Assembly: GCF_963675165.1 (NCBI RefSeq)
Contig: NC_087382.1
Coordinates: 5,371,963-5,435,962 of the forward strand
Reading direction: 5' to 3'
DNA length: 64,000 bases
Source of the DNA: Halichondria panicea
Taxonomy: Eukaryota; Porifera; Demospongiae; Suberitida; Halichondriidae
Shown: piece by piece, positions 48,901-58,306 of the stretch
Numbering within the stretch: the first letter of the stretch is position 1
Layout of the letters: every line of letters starts with the position of its first letter
Program-made: the position numbers and the translations under genes
The notes under the pieces: generated by a model
What the model saw: only the letters and a program-made list of their open reading frames with translations
The model's database searches: none
What the model was told of the DNA's origin: nothing

Positions 48901-51900
48901 CCTGAACTGAAAGAAGAAGTCATCTACAGCAATCTTCCATTGAAACAGGTGATATTCGCCGTCAATGCTTGCAGTCGTGATGAAAATGCACGAATGGTTG
49001 CCAATGAAATTCGGAAAGCTGTGGAAAATTCACCTACATTCGACCTCAAAGTTCCCCTATGGTGGTTCATCCTCGAGTTAGCTCTACAAAAGCTCTGCAA
49101 GATCATGAAAAGAGGTATCCTTAGTAAGAGTGAGTGTATCGCTTTGGCTCAACAGCTTGGATTCGATCCATCTGCATTGGATGCTGCTCTCGACTACTTC
49201 AATGACATGTGCATTGTCCACTACTACCCACACATCCTGCCCCACACTGTGTTTGTGGATCCTCAAGTCCCACTAGACAAAGTTAGTGAGTTAACACAAC
49301 ATGCTGTCTCCCTGAGGGATCAAAGGAAACCTCCTTCTGCTAAGGCTGCAAAATGGCTCAAGTTCAGAGATCAAGGCATTTTCACTATTGATATGCTCGA
49401 ATCGGAAGAGTTCCAGAAGCATTACGAAGACGGCCTTTTCACACCTGCTGATATGATAGCAATCATGATGGAGTTTCTGATAATAGCCCCTCTCACCATC
49501 CCCCTACTTGGTCGAGTTGATTGCTCCTTCTCTCAAGTGGAGTTTCTCATGCCCAGTCTCCTCAGATCTGTTCCACCCTCTGAGCTAGAGGACCATCGTG
49601 TATTCACTTCCTCAGCAGATCCTCTTCTCATCCGATTTGTCAGTGGCTGTATTCAATATGGGATCTTCTGCTGTCTGGTGGTGTTCCTAATCAAGAAGTG
49701 TGGGTGGCTAGTGCGTCTTCCTTCTGGAGGGCCAGTTCTTCTTGCCAGGAACTGTGTCAAGTTTCGATTACCCAATTCTCCTTGTAGCGTTACACTGATT
49801 GATTCGTTCTCTTATATGGAGGTCCATGTCAAAGCCCGACCACATGTGCTTCCGAACGTGTGTCCTCTAGTTAGAGCCAGTGTCCTTGAAGGTGTAGATG
49901 CTGCTTCTGATGCACTTCACTACAACAACGACAAGCCAGTCATTAGCATATTCTGCCCACACGAAGGAGCAACACGACAAGGCAAACGCCATTTTGCTGA
50001 TATCTATGTAGCGAAAAAACTGTGGTGCTGTTCTAAAGATTTTGATCTAGATGGGGATCTCAAGACGAGTCATACTGTTTGGTCAGATATGGAAATTTCT
50101 CCTTCGGATGGTGAGTTATTATGGTTCTCTCTTTTGTTTTTCCTTTCAAGAATCAAGTAATATTTACAAGGTATAATTATAGCAACTACAGTATATAGGA
50201 CATTGTGCATGATAAGAGTACGTCACATACACTTGCAGTAGAATGTACACTGTGTGGGCTGACATGACCGTGCATGGCTAGGCACGTGCACTAAAATCAC
50301 CACATGTGCTTCCGCAATGCATGTAATTATCCAAACTGTTTTTGAATGCTGTTTAGCATTTTACATGCACACATATAGAATGACACACTCATAATTATCA
50401 CAATGCCTATAAATTATAATTTTACGTGCAGTGATTTGCCTACTCCTATCTGCAGCATCTTGGTATCTTTGCTTTATTACATGTGGGCATTTCATGCATT
50501 GATGATTTTATTATGTCCCGAGGCGTAGCTGCACGAGAGATACGGTAAAGCCGACTGCGTGTGTGTGTGTCTGTTCCAGCTGTAACTGCGCAATGCGACA
50601 AAAACTAACAGCTTCTATAGGCTTCTAGCTACGTTCGCTTGGATTTTGATTCGTGGATTAGCAAACTAAAGCTTTTCTCGAGTTAGTTTGACTCACATCG
50701 AAGGCTGTTCAGTCTCTTCAGAATCTTAAGTAGCATCATCTGTTTGCACAAAGTTTCTATTCAACTTATAACTTAGTCTTGCATTAGAGTTAGAAAAGAG
50801 CTGTAAAGCTAGCTATATACTTGCAGACACACCCCTTATTCCTGTGTATGTAATGCGCATGCATGTATGCTCATCCCCACGTGTAAGAGATCATCCTGGC
50901 AGAATCAGTTTTTTATTGAGGCCTGGTAAGCCACAAACACTACCATATACTATAGAGTAACAATATGCATTATAGAATATGCATTATAGATAGCAATATG
51001 CATGTAAACAAGTCTTTTTATGATAGATATTATACACTGAACCCCAGATCCTGGCAGAACTTCTCTGTTGAGGTCCTGGTAAGCCACAAACACTACAATA
51101 ATACAATAGATATTCATAACAACAATAAATACATGTAAACAAGTATTTTATTCTCAGTGAGTTTATATATTGATAAGCTAAAATGAAAAATAATACTTTT
51201 TGAGCGAAAGCATAACATGGCGAGAGGCATTAGCACAGCGCAGCTTGCAATACTCGTTGTATTCTGTTATTATAAGCCCTGATAGAGAACGGAACTAAAA
51301 ACAGTTGTGTGTCTATGTGTCTGTGGCTCTGTACTGATTGACTCTATTTGCCTCAACATAAAATCATAGTTATACATCAGCAATAACAATAGTACCCGGT
51401 CCTGTCTTCTCTTCTTGAAAAATAAATAGTTCTTGTTGCATTTTGAGTGGGCAGATCAAAGGAAACACTGTGCCAATATCTGCCATATGGCACAGGTCAA
51501 GCCGTGAACTGTGCCACTATCTGGATACTGGCATAGTATGGCCTAAGTGACCTAAAGCCGACCCACCACCCAGTAACCTGAAACGGTCCCTTTTATAGTA
51601 TAACACCGTTGTAGTCACTAGTGGTTTTCATTAAGTATATTCATGACTTCCTGTGTATTATTAAACGTTTTTCATGCGTCTGGGTGCATTCCACACCCAC
51701 CACAAGTAGTTGAAACTAGTTGTCCTATAAAAGGAGTGATGTGTACACGGAAAGGAATGCACAAGGAATGCAACAAATCAGTTGTTACACAGCTCACTCG
51801 TGTGCACATTGGATATATTGGCTCAGTAGTGCCTTTGCCCTCGAGGCCTGCGGCCCTCGGGCCTAAGTCACTACTGAGCCAATATATCCCATGTGGCACT

Positions 51901-54900
51901 CGTGCATGTGTCACAACTATAACATATTCCCCACTTGGGGTCTGTATCATAGCAACTGGGTGGGGTTTAACTACATAAACCCCAGCCCTGGAGCACATTC
52001 CTCATAAACTCCCTTGCGTTGAGGGCGCACTGATTTTATACTAGATCTACACAGCCAGACACTTGTTAATGTTGACAAGGGCAGGACAGATGGGTGGGGC
52101 TCGCTAAACATCAGGAAGGGTGGGGCTCACTGCTTGGACATTGGCAAGTTAGTGCGTAGAGCTAGAAGCTTAGCACTGGCTTCAAGCTATACGCACAAGC
52201 TTTTTGTCAATAGTTTTTGAGACTGTTTGCTAGTTGTATCCAAGGTGAGGTAGCTTAGGTAGCAAGTACTTTTCATTCAAGTGGGTATATAACACTTATT
52301 GTCCACTACATCGAATTTATGGCAGTAAACCTCTGAGGACGAGGGCGAAGCCCCGAGGCCAAGGATGGTTTACGTTTGCCATAAAATGTAGTGAACAATA
52401 AGTATAACATAAACAACTGCTTCTTAATTGACGTTCATATGCATGTCATGATTTCAAGTATAATATATACTGAGGGAATCGACTAGAAAAACATTTGCAA
52501 TGTAAAAAGTTGCTAGGATTGGCCAAGAAAAACACCAAAAAGCGTGGAAATAAAAAATCTGGTGAGAGCAACCAATCCGTTACATGCAGCGGCTAAGTGT
52601 AATACGTTGATACATATTACAGATTGAACATCACCCCGCCTGCAATTTGATATAGGATTGGCCAGTGAATAAATTTCACTGAAAAAGGTGCATGCATGCA
52701 TGTTCATGACGTTGTAACGGACTGGAGTTTTGCTCTCGCCAGATTTCTTGTTTCTATACCACTTTTTAGTGTTTCCCTGTTTGAGTTCCTTCTCTCTGGC
52801 ACAACGCATTTTGTTAGTGCTTTTTTGTGTTTAGCATCTATTATAGTACATTGCATAGCATGTGTACATGTATATGAGTTACTAGCAAAACCTTCAAGCT
52901 CTAAATGTATTCATTTTTAACACTGTAGGGTCACCATTTACCTTTTCAATCCAACCCAAAGATGTTTGCTGCAAACCTGGGGGAAAAATTGAGTTTACGA
53001 TATCGACAGCTCCATCTGCTACTACATATCAGTGGTACTATGAAAATCAAAAAATATCATTTCCTGACTATGAAGGACAAACATCTAAACGCCTCCTGGT
53101 GTCAAATTTCCTTCCTAAGCATAAAGGTGCTTACTGGTGTGTTGCTGGAGATGGATCAGGCACACAGATCACCTCACGTCATGCAGCACTCACTGCAGGT
53201 AACTTTGTTCACTTCATTTTACTCACGCTTTGAATAAATATTAAACGTACCTCATTGTTAGAAGCTACATGCTTTTCACACAGAAGGAGAGATGATTAAA
53301 GAGTCAGAATTGAACTTCATAGGGAACATTTTGAAAACATCTGCAATTGACTTTGGAAAATACGGGATTGACACAGTGCTCCTACTCAATGGCGAGAGTG
53401 ATGTTACTTACGAAGAGATGGAGTTCGTAATGAATTTGAATCCAAGGACACAAGTGTTGTCCATCAACCTAAAGCAGGAAATCACATCAAGTAAGGATTA
53501 AATGTTCATGCAGCTAGTGATATGCATTGTGACTATAAGACTATAGAGCATGGGAATGTGTTCATTGCCCAATAGTGTGACTATTGTGAGTGTCCCTGTA
53601 AATAATTGTTGTTACTATTGTACAGGACTGAAAGAAGAGCAACTCTATGCACAGGCCATAAAAGAGAAGGTCTCTCTTACTTACACCAAAATCCTTGCCC
53701 TTGGCCCAGGTCAGGTTGGAAAATCTACTTTTGTTCGCAGATTATTAGGAATAATGAAAGGGAATATCCTAACATCTCCTCCAGAAACACAGCCTCAATC
53801 TAGTACAGGTACTTCAGAGTCGAGAGAAGCCTGTATACAGTATACAAGAGTAATTGGTGCTATAACTAATAAAAAGTGGCGTGTTTTGCAACATGAACTT
53901 CACGATCAACTAAGTGGCTTGATGTCATTAATAGTTAAACAATCTCAACATCAGCAAAGCTCACAGCAAGGCCCACATCATGGAACTAAGATTGAAATAA
54001 AAGAGTCACTTGATACTGCTGTACCAGTGAAAAAGGATGATACACATTATAAAACATTATCTGCTGATAATGAAGGGAATGAAAGTCAAGCTTTGGAAAT
54101 GCTACCAGTTACATCTACTACAGTGGCTCGAGTACAGATCAATGCTAGTCAAATTGCATTAATGCCTAAGGAATCAGATATTGAAAAATCAATTAAAGAA
54201 TTTGAAGAACTAAAACATAAATGCAGTCATAGGCTAGATAGAATGGAATTTGAAATGCTATTTAATATAATTGATATTGGTGGCCAACCAGCATTTCTAG
54301 AAATGCTACCATCCTTAACTATAGGACCAGCTCTATACCTTGTATTTATGAATCTTGAGCAGGAGCTAGGTTCAAGATATCCTGTGCTGTTTAAAACCAA
54401 GGATCAAACAACAAATATTTGTAAGAATTACTCTTATACTTCTGAAGAAGTGTTATTTTCTGCACTTTCAAGCATAGCTTGCTTTGGACATCCAGATGAG
54501 CAAGTGGAAAGGTACGTTCAAAAATCAAAATCAGGTGATAAAGAGCAAAAAGATTCTCTTGCGGTGCTTGTGGGAACGTTTCTTGACAGAGTTAATGACA
54601 AAGATATAAAATTAACTAACAAGCAGATAATGAAACGACTTAAAGACACAGCATTTTATAAAGAAGGGCTCATTCTCAGCAATAGCTTCAGTTTATTAGT
54701 TAACAATGAGAGTGGCGATGACAGTGAAATAGAAAATCACAGAGAGAAGCTAGAAAGAATACTCACTGCAAAATTTCGAAAGTATCAAATTCCAACGCAA
54801 TGGTTAATGCTCAGCATCTGTCTTAAGCTCCTTGCTAGAAACCAAAACAAGTATCATGTTTCCTTTAATGATTGTGCCAAGTTGGGGGAGTATTTCGACA

Positions 54901-56197
54901 TGGACGAAGACATGGTGAGCGTTGCCTTGCAATTTCTCCACAAATACATTGGGCTTGTTATGTATTTTCCTCATCATGAAAACCTTAAGAAAATCGTGAT
55001 ATGTGATCCCCAAGTAGTATTTTCAACTATCAGTGAACTAATCTTTAATATTTACGATCACAACAAGCTTCAAGTTAGCGAAGCACAGTATGACCGATTT
55101 GTGGAAACTGGTTGCTTTTCACCTCAAGATATCACTCTAATAAGTGATAGAGAAATACTTGTGAATGCAGAGAATAAGGAACTTCTTCCTATCAATAAAT
55201 TAGTTGATCTACTACAGTACCTGAATATTGCTGCTAAAGTTCCCGTATCTTCTGGTAAGGAGAAGGTATTGTATTTTCTACCTGCGGTTCTTCAAACTGC
55301 CGAAACAGATATTGTTAAAAGAAAGCAGAAAGGAGAAAATGATGAATTGCTTCCAGAACCAATCTGCATTCGATTCAAAACGGGATATATACCTTTAGGA
55401 TTTGTGTGTGCTTTAGTTGCAAATCTTACCGTTGAAAAAGAATTCAATCTACTGGATGAAAGCAACAAGCTCTACAAGAATATGATTCAATTTCGATTCC
55501 GGGGTATATTCAATGTCACTGTAATTTCTTTGTCACGGTATTGTGAGTTTCGTGTCACTAGGCAGCTTCTAGATGATGACACTGAGTTTTGGAGTGAGAA
55601 AGGTTGTCCTCTTATCATGAAAAATGTACGTACAGTTTCCAATAAGGTTATTCAATCTATGCAACATGGCTTGCGTTCAGTAGCTAATGACTATGAATTT
55701 GCTTTCCATTGCCCAAGACACTCGGACGCAGACTTTGGCCAGGAACCTCTCGCTGAACTTGTTTATGACTATTCCAATCAACAGATTGACAAAATTATTC
55801 CTGATAACGCTATGTGCACAAAATGTAAAACTACTATTCATCCACTAACTCCTGAAATGATGTTCTGGTTTGGTAAGGTAAGTGAAAATGCCAATCAGTG
55901 TCAGTAGATGATTCCAATCCTATGTTTTACAGAAACCAAGCACTCCTCTAAAAATATGCGGACAACCTTCTTTGAAAGGAAATGTCATAAGCATACGTGC
56001 TGATGGAGTACGACCACTAACATATGAATGGCTTTTAGGTGGGATAAAGTTCTGTGATGGTGACGATCAAGGCTATGACGGCTATGCAACAAATAAACTT
56101 GTCATTAAAGATAACGATTTATTGTCGGAAGGTGTTTTCAAATGCCAAGTGAAAGATGGGTTTGGGAAGTGCATTGAATCTGATGAGCTTGGTAAGC

Positions 56198-56267
<70 letters not shown>

Positions 56268-58306
56268 GGGTGTGTGTGTGTGTGTGTGTGTGTGTGATTC
56301 CTGTTTTGAACAGATCTCTTTGAAGATGAGCTCAAAAGAACTTGGAAATTAAAAAAATCAGAAATCAGAAAATTAAAAAGTGAGTAAGCATCAACTTAAT
56401 GCAATTCTTGACTATTTCTTTCATAATTGTAAAGAAAATGGATTTTCAAGTATTAGAGAACTGAAAAATCTCCAGCTTAACACACTGGACTTTAACATGG
56501 GTGAGAAGGAAAGGATGAAACCACTCCTTGCTTCTGATCAGACAAAATATGACAGTTCCTCAGGTGCACATAATACAGTGTTATAATTATTATAAGTGTT
56601 GAGATAAAGCCCTTACTCTGTGATCACTGATCAGGGCATGATTATAAATGATGTAAAACGCTTTAAGGTTAGGGTATTGTGTTTCGCCCCCGCGATATTT
56701 ATGGAGTATGAATATCATTATCGCTATGTTTTTAGTGTAGCATCAGACAAGTTGTACTGGAGTTTTCTTGCGTTAATTTTTAGCATAGATAAACCCGGGA
56801 ATCTTCAACTGAGGGCTCTATCCAATTAAAGAAAGGTAGGGGCAGGGCCAGACGAAGAGAAATTTTGAAAAAAGTCAATCTGGTTGGAGCTAGCCTCCTG
56901 TTTATCGAAATATCATGCGTATTTTTAGATATTTACCGTCTACTCTTAGCTTTTACTCGCCCGTATGAAGTTTTACAACAAATATCTCTTCGTCTGGCCC
57001 TCTGGAAGGTACTTAGCTACATATAGATACCAATAAAGCTTGCTGAAAGTACTTACTGCTCTTATAAATTGACGCAAAAAATAGTCTATATACTTGCAGT
57101 TTTGATGCCCACTTTTCTCATTCATGCATCTTCATAATCATGGCATTCTTACACAAAACAATAGCAATAGAGTTGATAATCATACAATATAAGTACAGCA
57201 GACTTCTTTGAACCTGCAAGAGAGAAAAAGCTGACAGAATTAAACTCATGAATATTCATGAGTGATCACAATACCCTAACCTTAAGACATATACATATGC
57301 ATGTTTTACCCTACACGCATATATGTATACTATAGTGTGAGCCTCAATGCCTTTTAAAACCATATGCCCTCAGTCTACTATGCACTCCAGTTTATGTTTT
57401 ATGTTGGCTGTTATAATTATGGTGAGTTTGTTTATTGGCTTTCTGTGAGTTATCATTATACCCTAATTGTGTGTGTCATGATCATTTATGATATCAATGA
57501 CTGTACACAACCAATGATATCACATTGTTCTCAGCTTCAGGTGAATTGTCTGCTGGAACAAATGAAGAATCAAAACGTAATAGTACCGAATCCACTGTAA
57601 TGACGCCATTATCAGGTTTGATGGTTTCAGCAAACTGTAACACACTGTTGTTAACTGATCACTCCTATAGATGAGGCATTGCTGTCATCAGAAAGATCGG
57701 CAACTCCGGTTCAGATATCCTCATCAGTTGGTGTCAGTGATGACAGCCAAGTCCGTATTCAAAAAGGTATAGTCACTGCATGCTGATTAGAATCTGCTTA
57801 ATTAGCACTTTATGTGCCACTATAATTATAGGAACCCAAGATCTAATGAAACAATACTGTCTGACTGACGAGCAGCTCAACAGTAAAATAAAGCACTCCA
57901 ATTTTCCCTTCCTAGCCAAATATTTCGATGGTGTTACGATCTATTCAAATGCCCTTGGACTAACTACCGCTGAACAAACTGATGTAAATGTGTTGTACCA
58001 GAGAGAAGGAACTCAAGTAGCCATGATTAAGTGTTTGTCTTGCTGGAATCAGAACAATCCATATGCAGCTACTTACAAAGCTCTACTAAATTTGTTACTA
58101 AAACTGAGGAAAGAGAGGATAGCTGATGAAATCTGTCAGCACTTGACTCAGTAAGTTACGGTATACACTCTACGCACAATTTATTGTTTTTGTTCGAGAC
58201 TGCTCCATTGACATTATACTGATTGTTTCCATTGTACAGGAGGTGTGAGAGGTGCGGTCACAGACTGGTTGCACAAGTGTTAAACTGTACAGATCATTAT
58301 TTTTAG
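36699..58306 (+). CDS. double Roc-COR-like / Ig / Death-domain protein (13-exon model)
   Basis: Exons: 36699-36920, 42836-42998, 48044-50110, 52929-53198, 53284-53490, 53626-55877, 55933-56191, 56314-56379, 56435-56563, 57541-57615, 57671-57766, 57832-58150, 58240-58306. Every junction has GT-AG borders and matching phase, and the sum is 6192 nt (2063 aa plus TAG). Order: Q/S-rich start with a repeated LIVSxPR motif (1-74); coiled coil (75-128); Roc-like GTPase 1 (P-loop GAAGSGKS 154-161, DNGGQ 307-311) with COR-like tail to about 817; Ig-like domain (818-907); 69-residue linker; Roc-like GTPase 2 (GPGQVGKS 1003-1010, DIGGQ 1193-1197) with COR-like tail to 1727; Ig-like domain 2 (1728-1813); linker; Death-like domain (about 1936-2041); CxxC tail. 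No signal peptide or membrane span, so cytosolic. Proposed role: GTPase-switched signalling or cell-death scaffold. Alternative: two genes, the first ending at the TAA just past 50110. Exons 1 and 2 are the least certain. Confidence 0.72.
37340..37800. repeat. nested inverted repeat in the left arm of the palindrome
   Basis: Two ~200-bp inverted halves meet near 37550: GTTCCTGTTTAGTGTCAACC and its complement, with GACTTATTATGTACATATAA-type ends. The region 37238-37870 has no counterpart in the right arm, so it inserted or expanded after the palindrome formed. Confidence 0.55.
38189..38505. mobile_element. 317-bp MITE, 9-bp target duplication
   Basis: TIRs of about 50 bp starting TAGTCTCATGAATCAGCCG, with an exact 9-bp duplication CCTTTATGG (38180-38188 and 38506-38514). 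The right arm of the surrounding palindrome gives the empty site (reverse sense TCTTTTATGGGTCTTAC). Same family as the 67-bp element at 13526-13592. Confidence 0.9.
38522..38822. mobile_element. 301-bp MITE, 7- or 8-bp target duplication
   Basis: TIR CAAGAGTTCATTAGGAAG (31 bp or more) at both ends. The flanks repeat GTCTTAC (38515-38521 and 38823-38829), possibly GGTCTTAC. The palindrome's right arm (40195-40215) is the empty site. Inside are several TATGTTATTCATTGC palindromes. Probably hAT-like. Confidence 0.85.
38985..39265. repeat. ~280-bp foldback in the palindrome centre
   Basis: CTCTATGCTTATTCCATTG near 38990 pairs with CAATGGAATAAGCATAGAG near 39240-39258. Similarity extends about 90 bp inward (TTTTGATGACATCA and its complement). 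Confidence 0.65.
39266..40048. other. palindrome centre, non-repeated part
   Basis: No gene recognised. Short open stretches on the minus strand at 39757-40042 overlap in three frames without a family resemblance. Confidence 0.4.
41247..41570. other. intron 1 sequence between inverted-repeat elements
   Basis: Contains GGGGCGTTTCTAGATTGAAG near 41399, resembling a transposon terminus. No coding signal. Confidence 0.35.
41571..41988. repeat. ~418-bp foldback element
   Basis: CAATATTCCGCTCAAAGCAC at the left pairs with GTGCTTTGAGCGGAATATTG at the right. The arms of about 170 bp stay alignable inward (GAGCATCAGAAAACAT and ATGTTTTCTGATGCTC) around a ~75-bp centre. Confidence 0.75.
41989..42835. 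other. end of intron 1
   Basis: AT-rich; no gene or element boundary identified. The long minus-strand open stretch reaching into exon 2 is judged a shadow. Confidence 0.35.
42836..42998 (+). CDS. exon 2: coiled-coil segment
   Basis: Preceded by TTGCTGTAG and followed by GTGATG (a weak donor). It encodes a charged heptad-like helix (HHLEAELAHINIKIQVVEER and KSEFEQSRRK). Phase 0 in, phase 1 out, which fits exon 3. A degraded copy of part of this exon (ATCTGGAGGCTGAACTTGC) lies at 43163-43220 within the following intron. Confidence 0.55.
43060..43160 (+). repeat. retroelement-like tail, copy 1
   Basis: Shares GAATGTCCTGGAGATGG, GCAAGAAACTTACTTA, GTCAGTCAGACAAAG and AAACGTCGAAATAGT with 44800-44960. 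It looks like the 3' end of a LINE or SINE and separates exon 2 from the degraded partial copy of that exon at 43163-43220. Confidence 0.55.
43229..43600. repeat. dispersed repeat copy 1 (inverse of 51905-52410)
   Basis: Contains a ~100-bp palindrome (TATTGTCCA...TGGACAATA around GAGGACGAGGGG), followed by stretches repeated in opposite orientation at 51905-52410 (for example CTACCTCACCTTGGATACAA and CAGGGCTGGGGTTTAT). This copy lacks a ~160-bp middle part present in the other. Confidence 0.7.
44105..44267. repeat. 163-bp hairpin, ~42-bp perfect arms
   Basis: AAATTTTATTTTCGCCAATT begins the left arm, and its complement ends the right arm near 44267. The arms continue through TTGCTCAGAAGCAGAGATAC. 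MITE-like; no target duplication determined. Confidence 0.7.
44800..44960 (+). repeat. retroelement-like tail, copy 2, with (CTTA)n expansion
   Basis: Same tail as 43060-43160. The CTTA/CTCA tetranucleotide run is expanded (44845-44885), as is common in LINE/SINE 3' ends. Confidence 0.55.
44961..46022. other. intron 2, unassigned
   Basis: No exon recognised. Traces of TTCGTGG/CCACGAA motifs at 45590-45720, and GGGATTGGGAACGCAG near 45955, which resembles the terminal sequence of the element at 4429-5986. Confidence 0.35.
46025..46734. mobile_element. ~710-bp TA-target TIR element
   Basis: Ends CTCTGCGCACTTAAC and, reversed, CTCTGCGCAGTTAAG, flanked by TA at 46023-46024 and 46735-46736. Similarity continues to GGCCCGGGTCCAG/GGCCTGGGTCAG. 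Internal inverted parts include TCCTTGATGGGAAG and CTTCCCATCAAGGA. No transposase. Confidence 0.65.
46737..47447. other. intron 2, unassigned
   Basis: AT-rich, nothing recognised. Confidence 0.35.
47448..47573. mobile_element. 126-bp CACAGTAAAAACAC MITE, copy 2
   Basis: Perfect 14-bp TIRs CACAGTAAAAACAC, flanked by TA on both sides (47446-47447 and 47574-47575). Internal sequence matches 12657-12776. Typical of a short mariner-type MITE. Confidence 0.8.
48044..50110 (+). CDS. exon 3: Roc-COR-like module 1
   Basis: A 2067-nt exon open throughout. It has a Walker A motif LLLMGAAGSGKSATKD, a switch-II-like motif VTDNGGQPQFHDVAP (GGQ as in Roc domains), and VGTFSDK at the place of the guanine-specificity motif (NKxD/TKxD in classical GTPases; here TFSD). 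It then has a winged-helix COR-like part: GILSKSECIALAQQLG, CIVHYYPHILPHTVFVDPQV and LFTPADMIAIMMEF. Acceptor CTCTCACAG before 48044 and donor GTGAGT at 50111. If the donor is not used the frame ends at TAA 50158-50160. No LRRs precede it, unlike LRRK and most ROCO proteins. Confidence 0.85.
50515..51250 (+). repeat. dispersed repeat (CCTCGAGGCGTAGC family), copy 2
   Basis: In intron 3 of the Roc-COR gene. Starts TCCCGAGGCGTAGCTGCACG and runs to CATTAGCACAGCGCAGCTTG. Same order of segments as 18508-19337, with deletions. Confidence 0.75.
51765..51905. repeat. hairpin with GGCCCTCGGGCC centre
   Basis: TTGGATATATTGGCTCAGTA pairs with CTACTGAGCCAATATATCC-type sequence at 51870-51889 around a GC-rich centre (CCCTCGAGGCCTGCGGCCCT). 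Adjacent to the repeat that follows. Confidence 0.6.
51905..52410. repeat. dispersed repeat copy 2 (inverse of 43229-43600)
   Basis: Same material as 43229-43600 in opposite orientation, including the palindrome near 52300-52405 with GACGAGGGCGAAGCCCCGAG. The two copies flank exon 3 as inverted repeats about 8 kb apart. Confidence 0.7.
52929..53198 (+). CDS. exon 4: Ig-like domain 1
   Basis: A phase 1-1 exon encoding a single Ig-like fold: Cys pair at CCKPGGKIEF, Trp at TYQWYYENQK, then GAYWCVAGDGSG with the typical Y-x-C, followed by a final strand. Symmetric 1-1 phase is usual for Ig exons. Acceptor CACTGTAG, donor GTAACT. Confidence 0.8.
53284..53490 (+). CDS. exon 5: linker of unknown fold
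   Basis: 69 residues, phase 1-1, mixed alpha/beta appearance (DTVLLLNGESDVTYEEMEF, NLNPRTQVLSINLK). No family recognised. It joins the Ig-like domain to the second GTPase module. Confidence 0.7.
53626..55877 (+). CDS. exon 6: Roc-COR-like module 2
   Basis: A 2252-nt open exon. P-loop KILALGPGQVGKSTF, a long Gln/Ser-rich insert of roughly 130 residues, then FNIIDIGGQPAFLEMLP (DxGGQ) and VGTFLDR at the guanine-specificity position. The COR-like tail has FNDCAKLGEYFDMDED, YIGLVMYFPHHENLKKIVIC-type strands and DPQVVFSTISEL, matching the COR pattern in module 1. Both modules share the unusual GTFxD(K/R). The two are paralogous but strongly diverged, so the duplication is old. Acceptor TTGTACAG, donor GTAAGT at 55878. 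Confidence 0.85.
55933..56191 (+). CDS. exon 7: Ig-like domain 2
   Basis: 86 residues with the Ig pattern CGQPSLKGNVISIRADG, PLTYEWLLGG, LVIKDNDLLSEGVFKCQVKD, DGFGKC. Acceptor TTTTACAG, donor GTAAGC, followed at once by a GT microsatellite in the intron. Confidence 0.75.
56202..56296. repeat. (GT)n microsatellite in intron 7
   Basis: About 95 bp of GT repeat with a GGGTGGGTGTGGG interruption, directly after the exon 7 donor. Confidence 0.9.
56314..57766 (+). CDS. exons 8-11: linker between Ig 2 and the Death-like domain
   Basis: Four small exons (56314-56379, 56435-56563, 57541-57615, 57671-57766), all phase 1-1 or compatible. They encode a Lys-rich helix (ELKRTWKLKKSEIRKLK) and low-complexity Ser/Thr/Glu-rich sequence (SSERSATPVQISSSVGVSDD). 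No fold recognised. The 977-bp intron 56564-57540 shows no missed exon to me. Confidence 0.6.
57832..58150 (+). CDS. exon 12: Death-like domain
   Basis: About 106 residues with the Death-fold pattern: LAKYFDGVTIYSNALGLTTA, then CLSCWNQNNPYAATYKALL with the conserved Trp, then LRKERIADEIC (typical helix 6, 'A..I'). Death domains mediate homotypic interactions in apoptosis and immune signalling. Donor GTAAGT at 58151 is strong. If it is ignored, a TAA follows immediately at 58152-58154. Confidence 0.75.
58240..58306 (+). CDS. exon 13: short CxxC tail
   Basis: Acceptor TTGTACAG. Encodes RCERCGHRLVAQVLNCTDHYF then TAG at 58304-58306. The phase fits exon 12 (2+1). The CxxC pair hints at a metal site or redox pair, but the segment is short. 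Confidence 0.55.

Noticed and set aside
57364-57600. 78-codon frame before exon 10 as an extra exon
   Set aside because: Hydrophobic, tyrosine-rich translation without a domain; the 57541 acceptor gives the phase-compatible exon.
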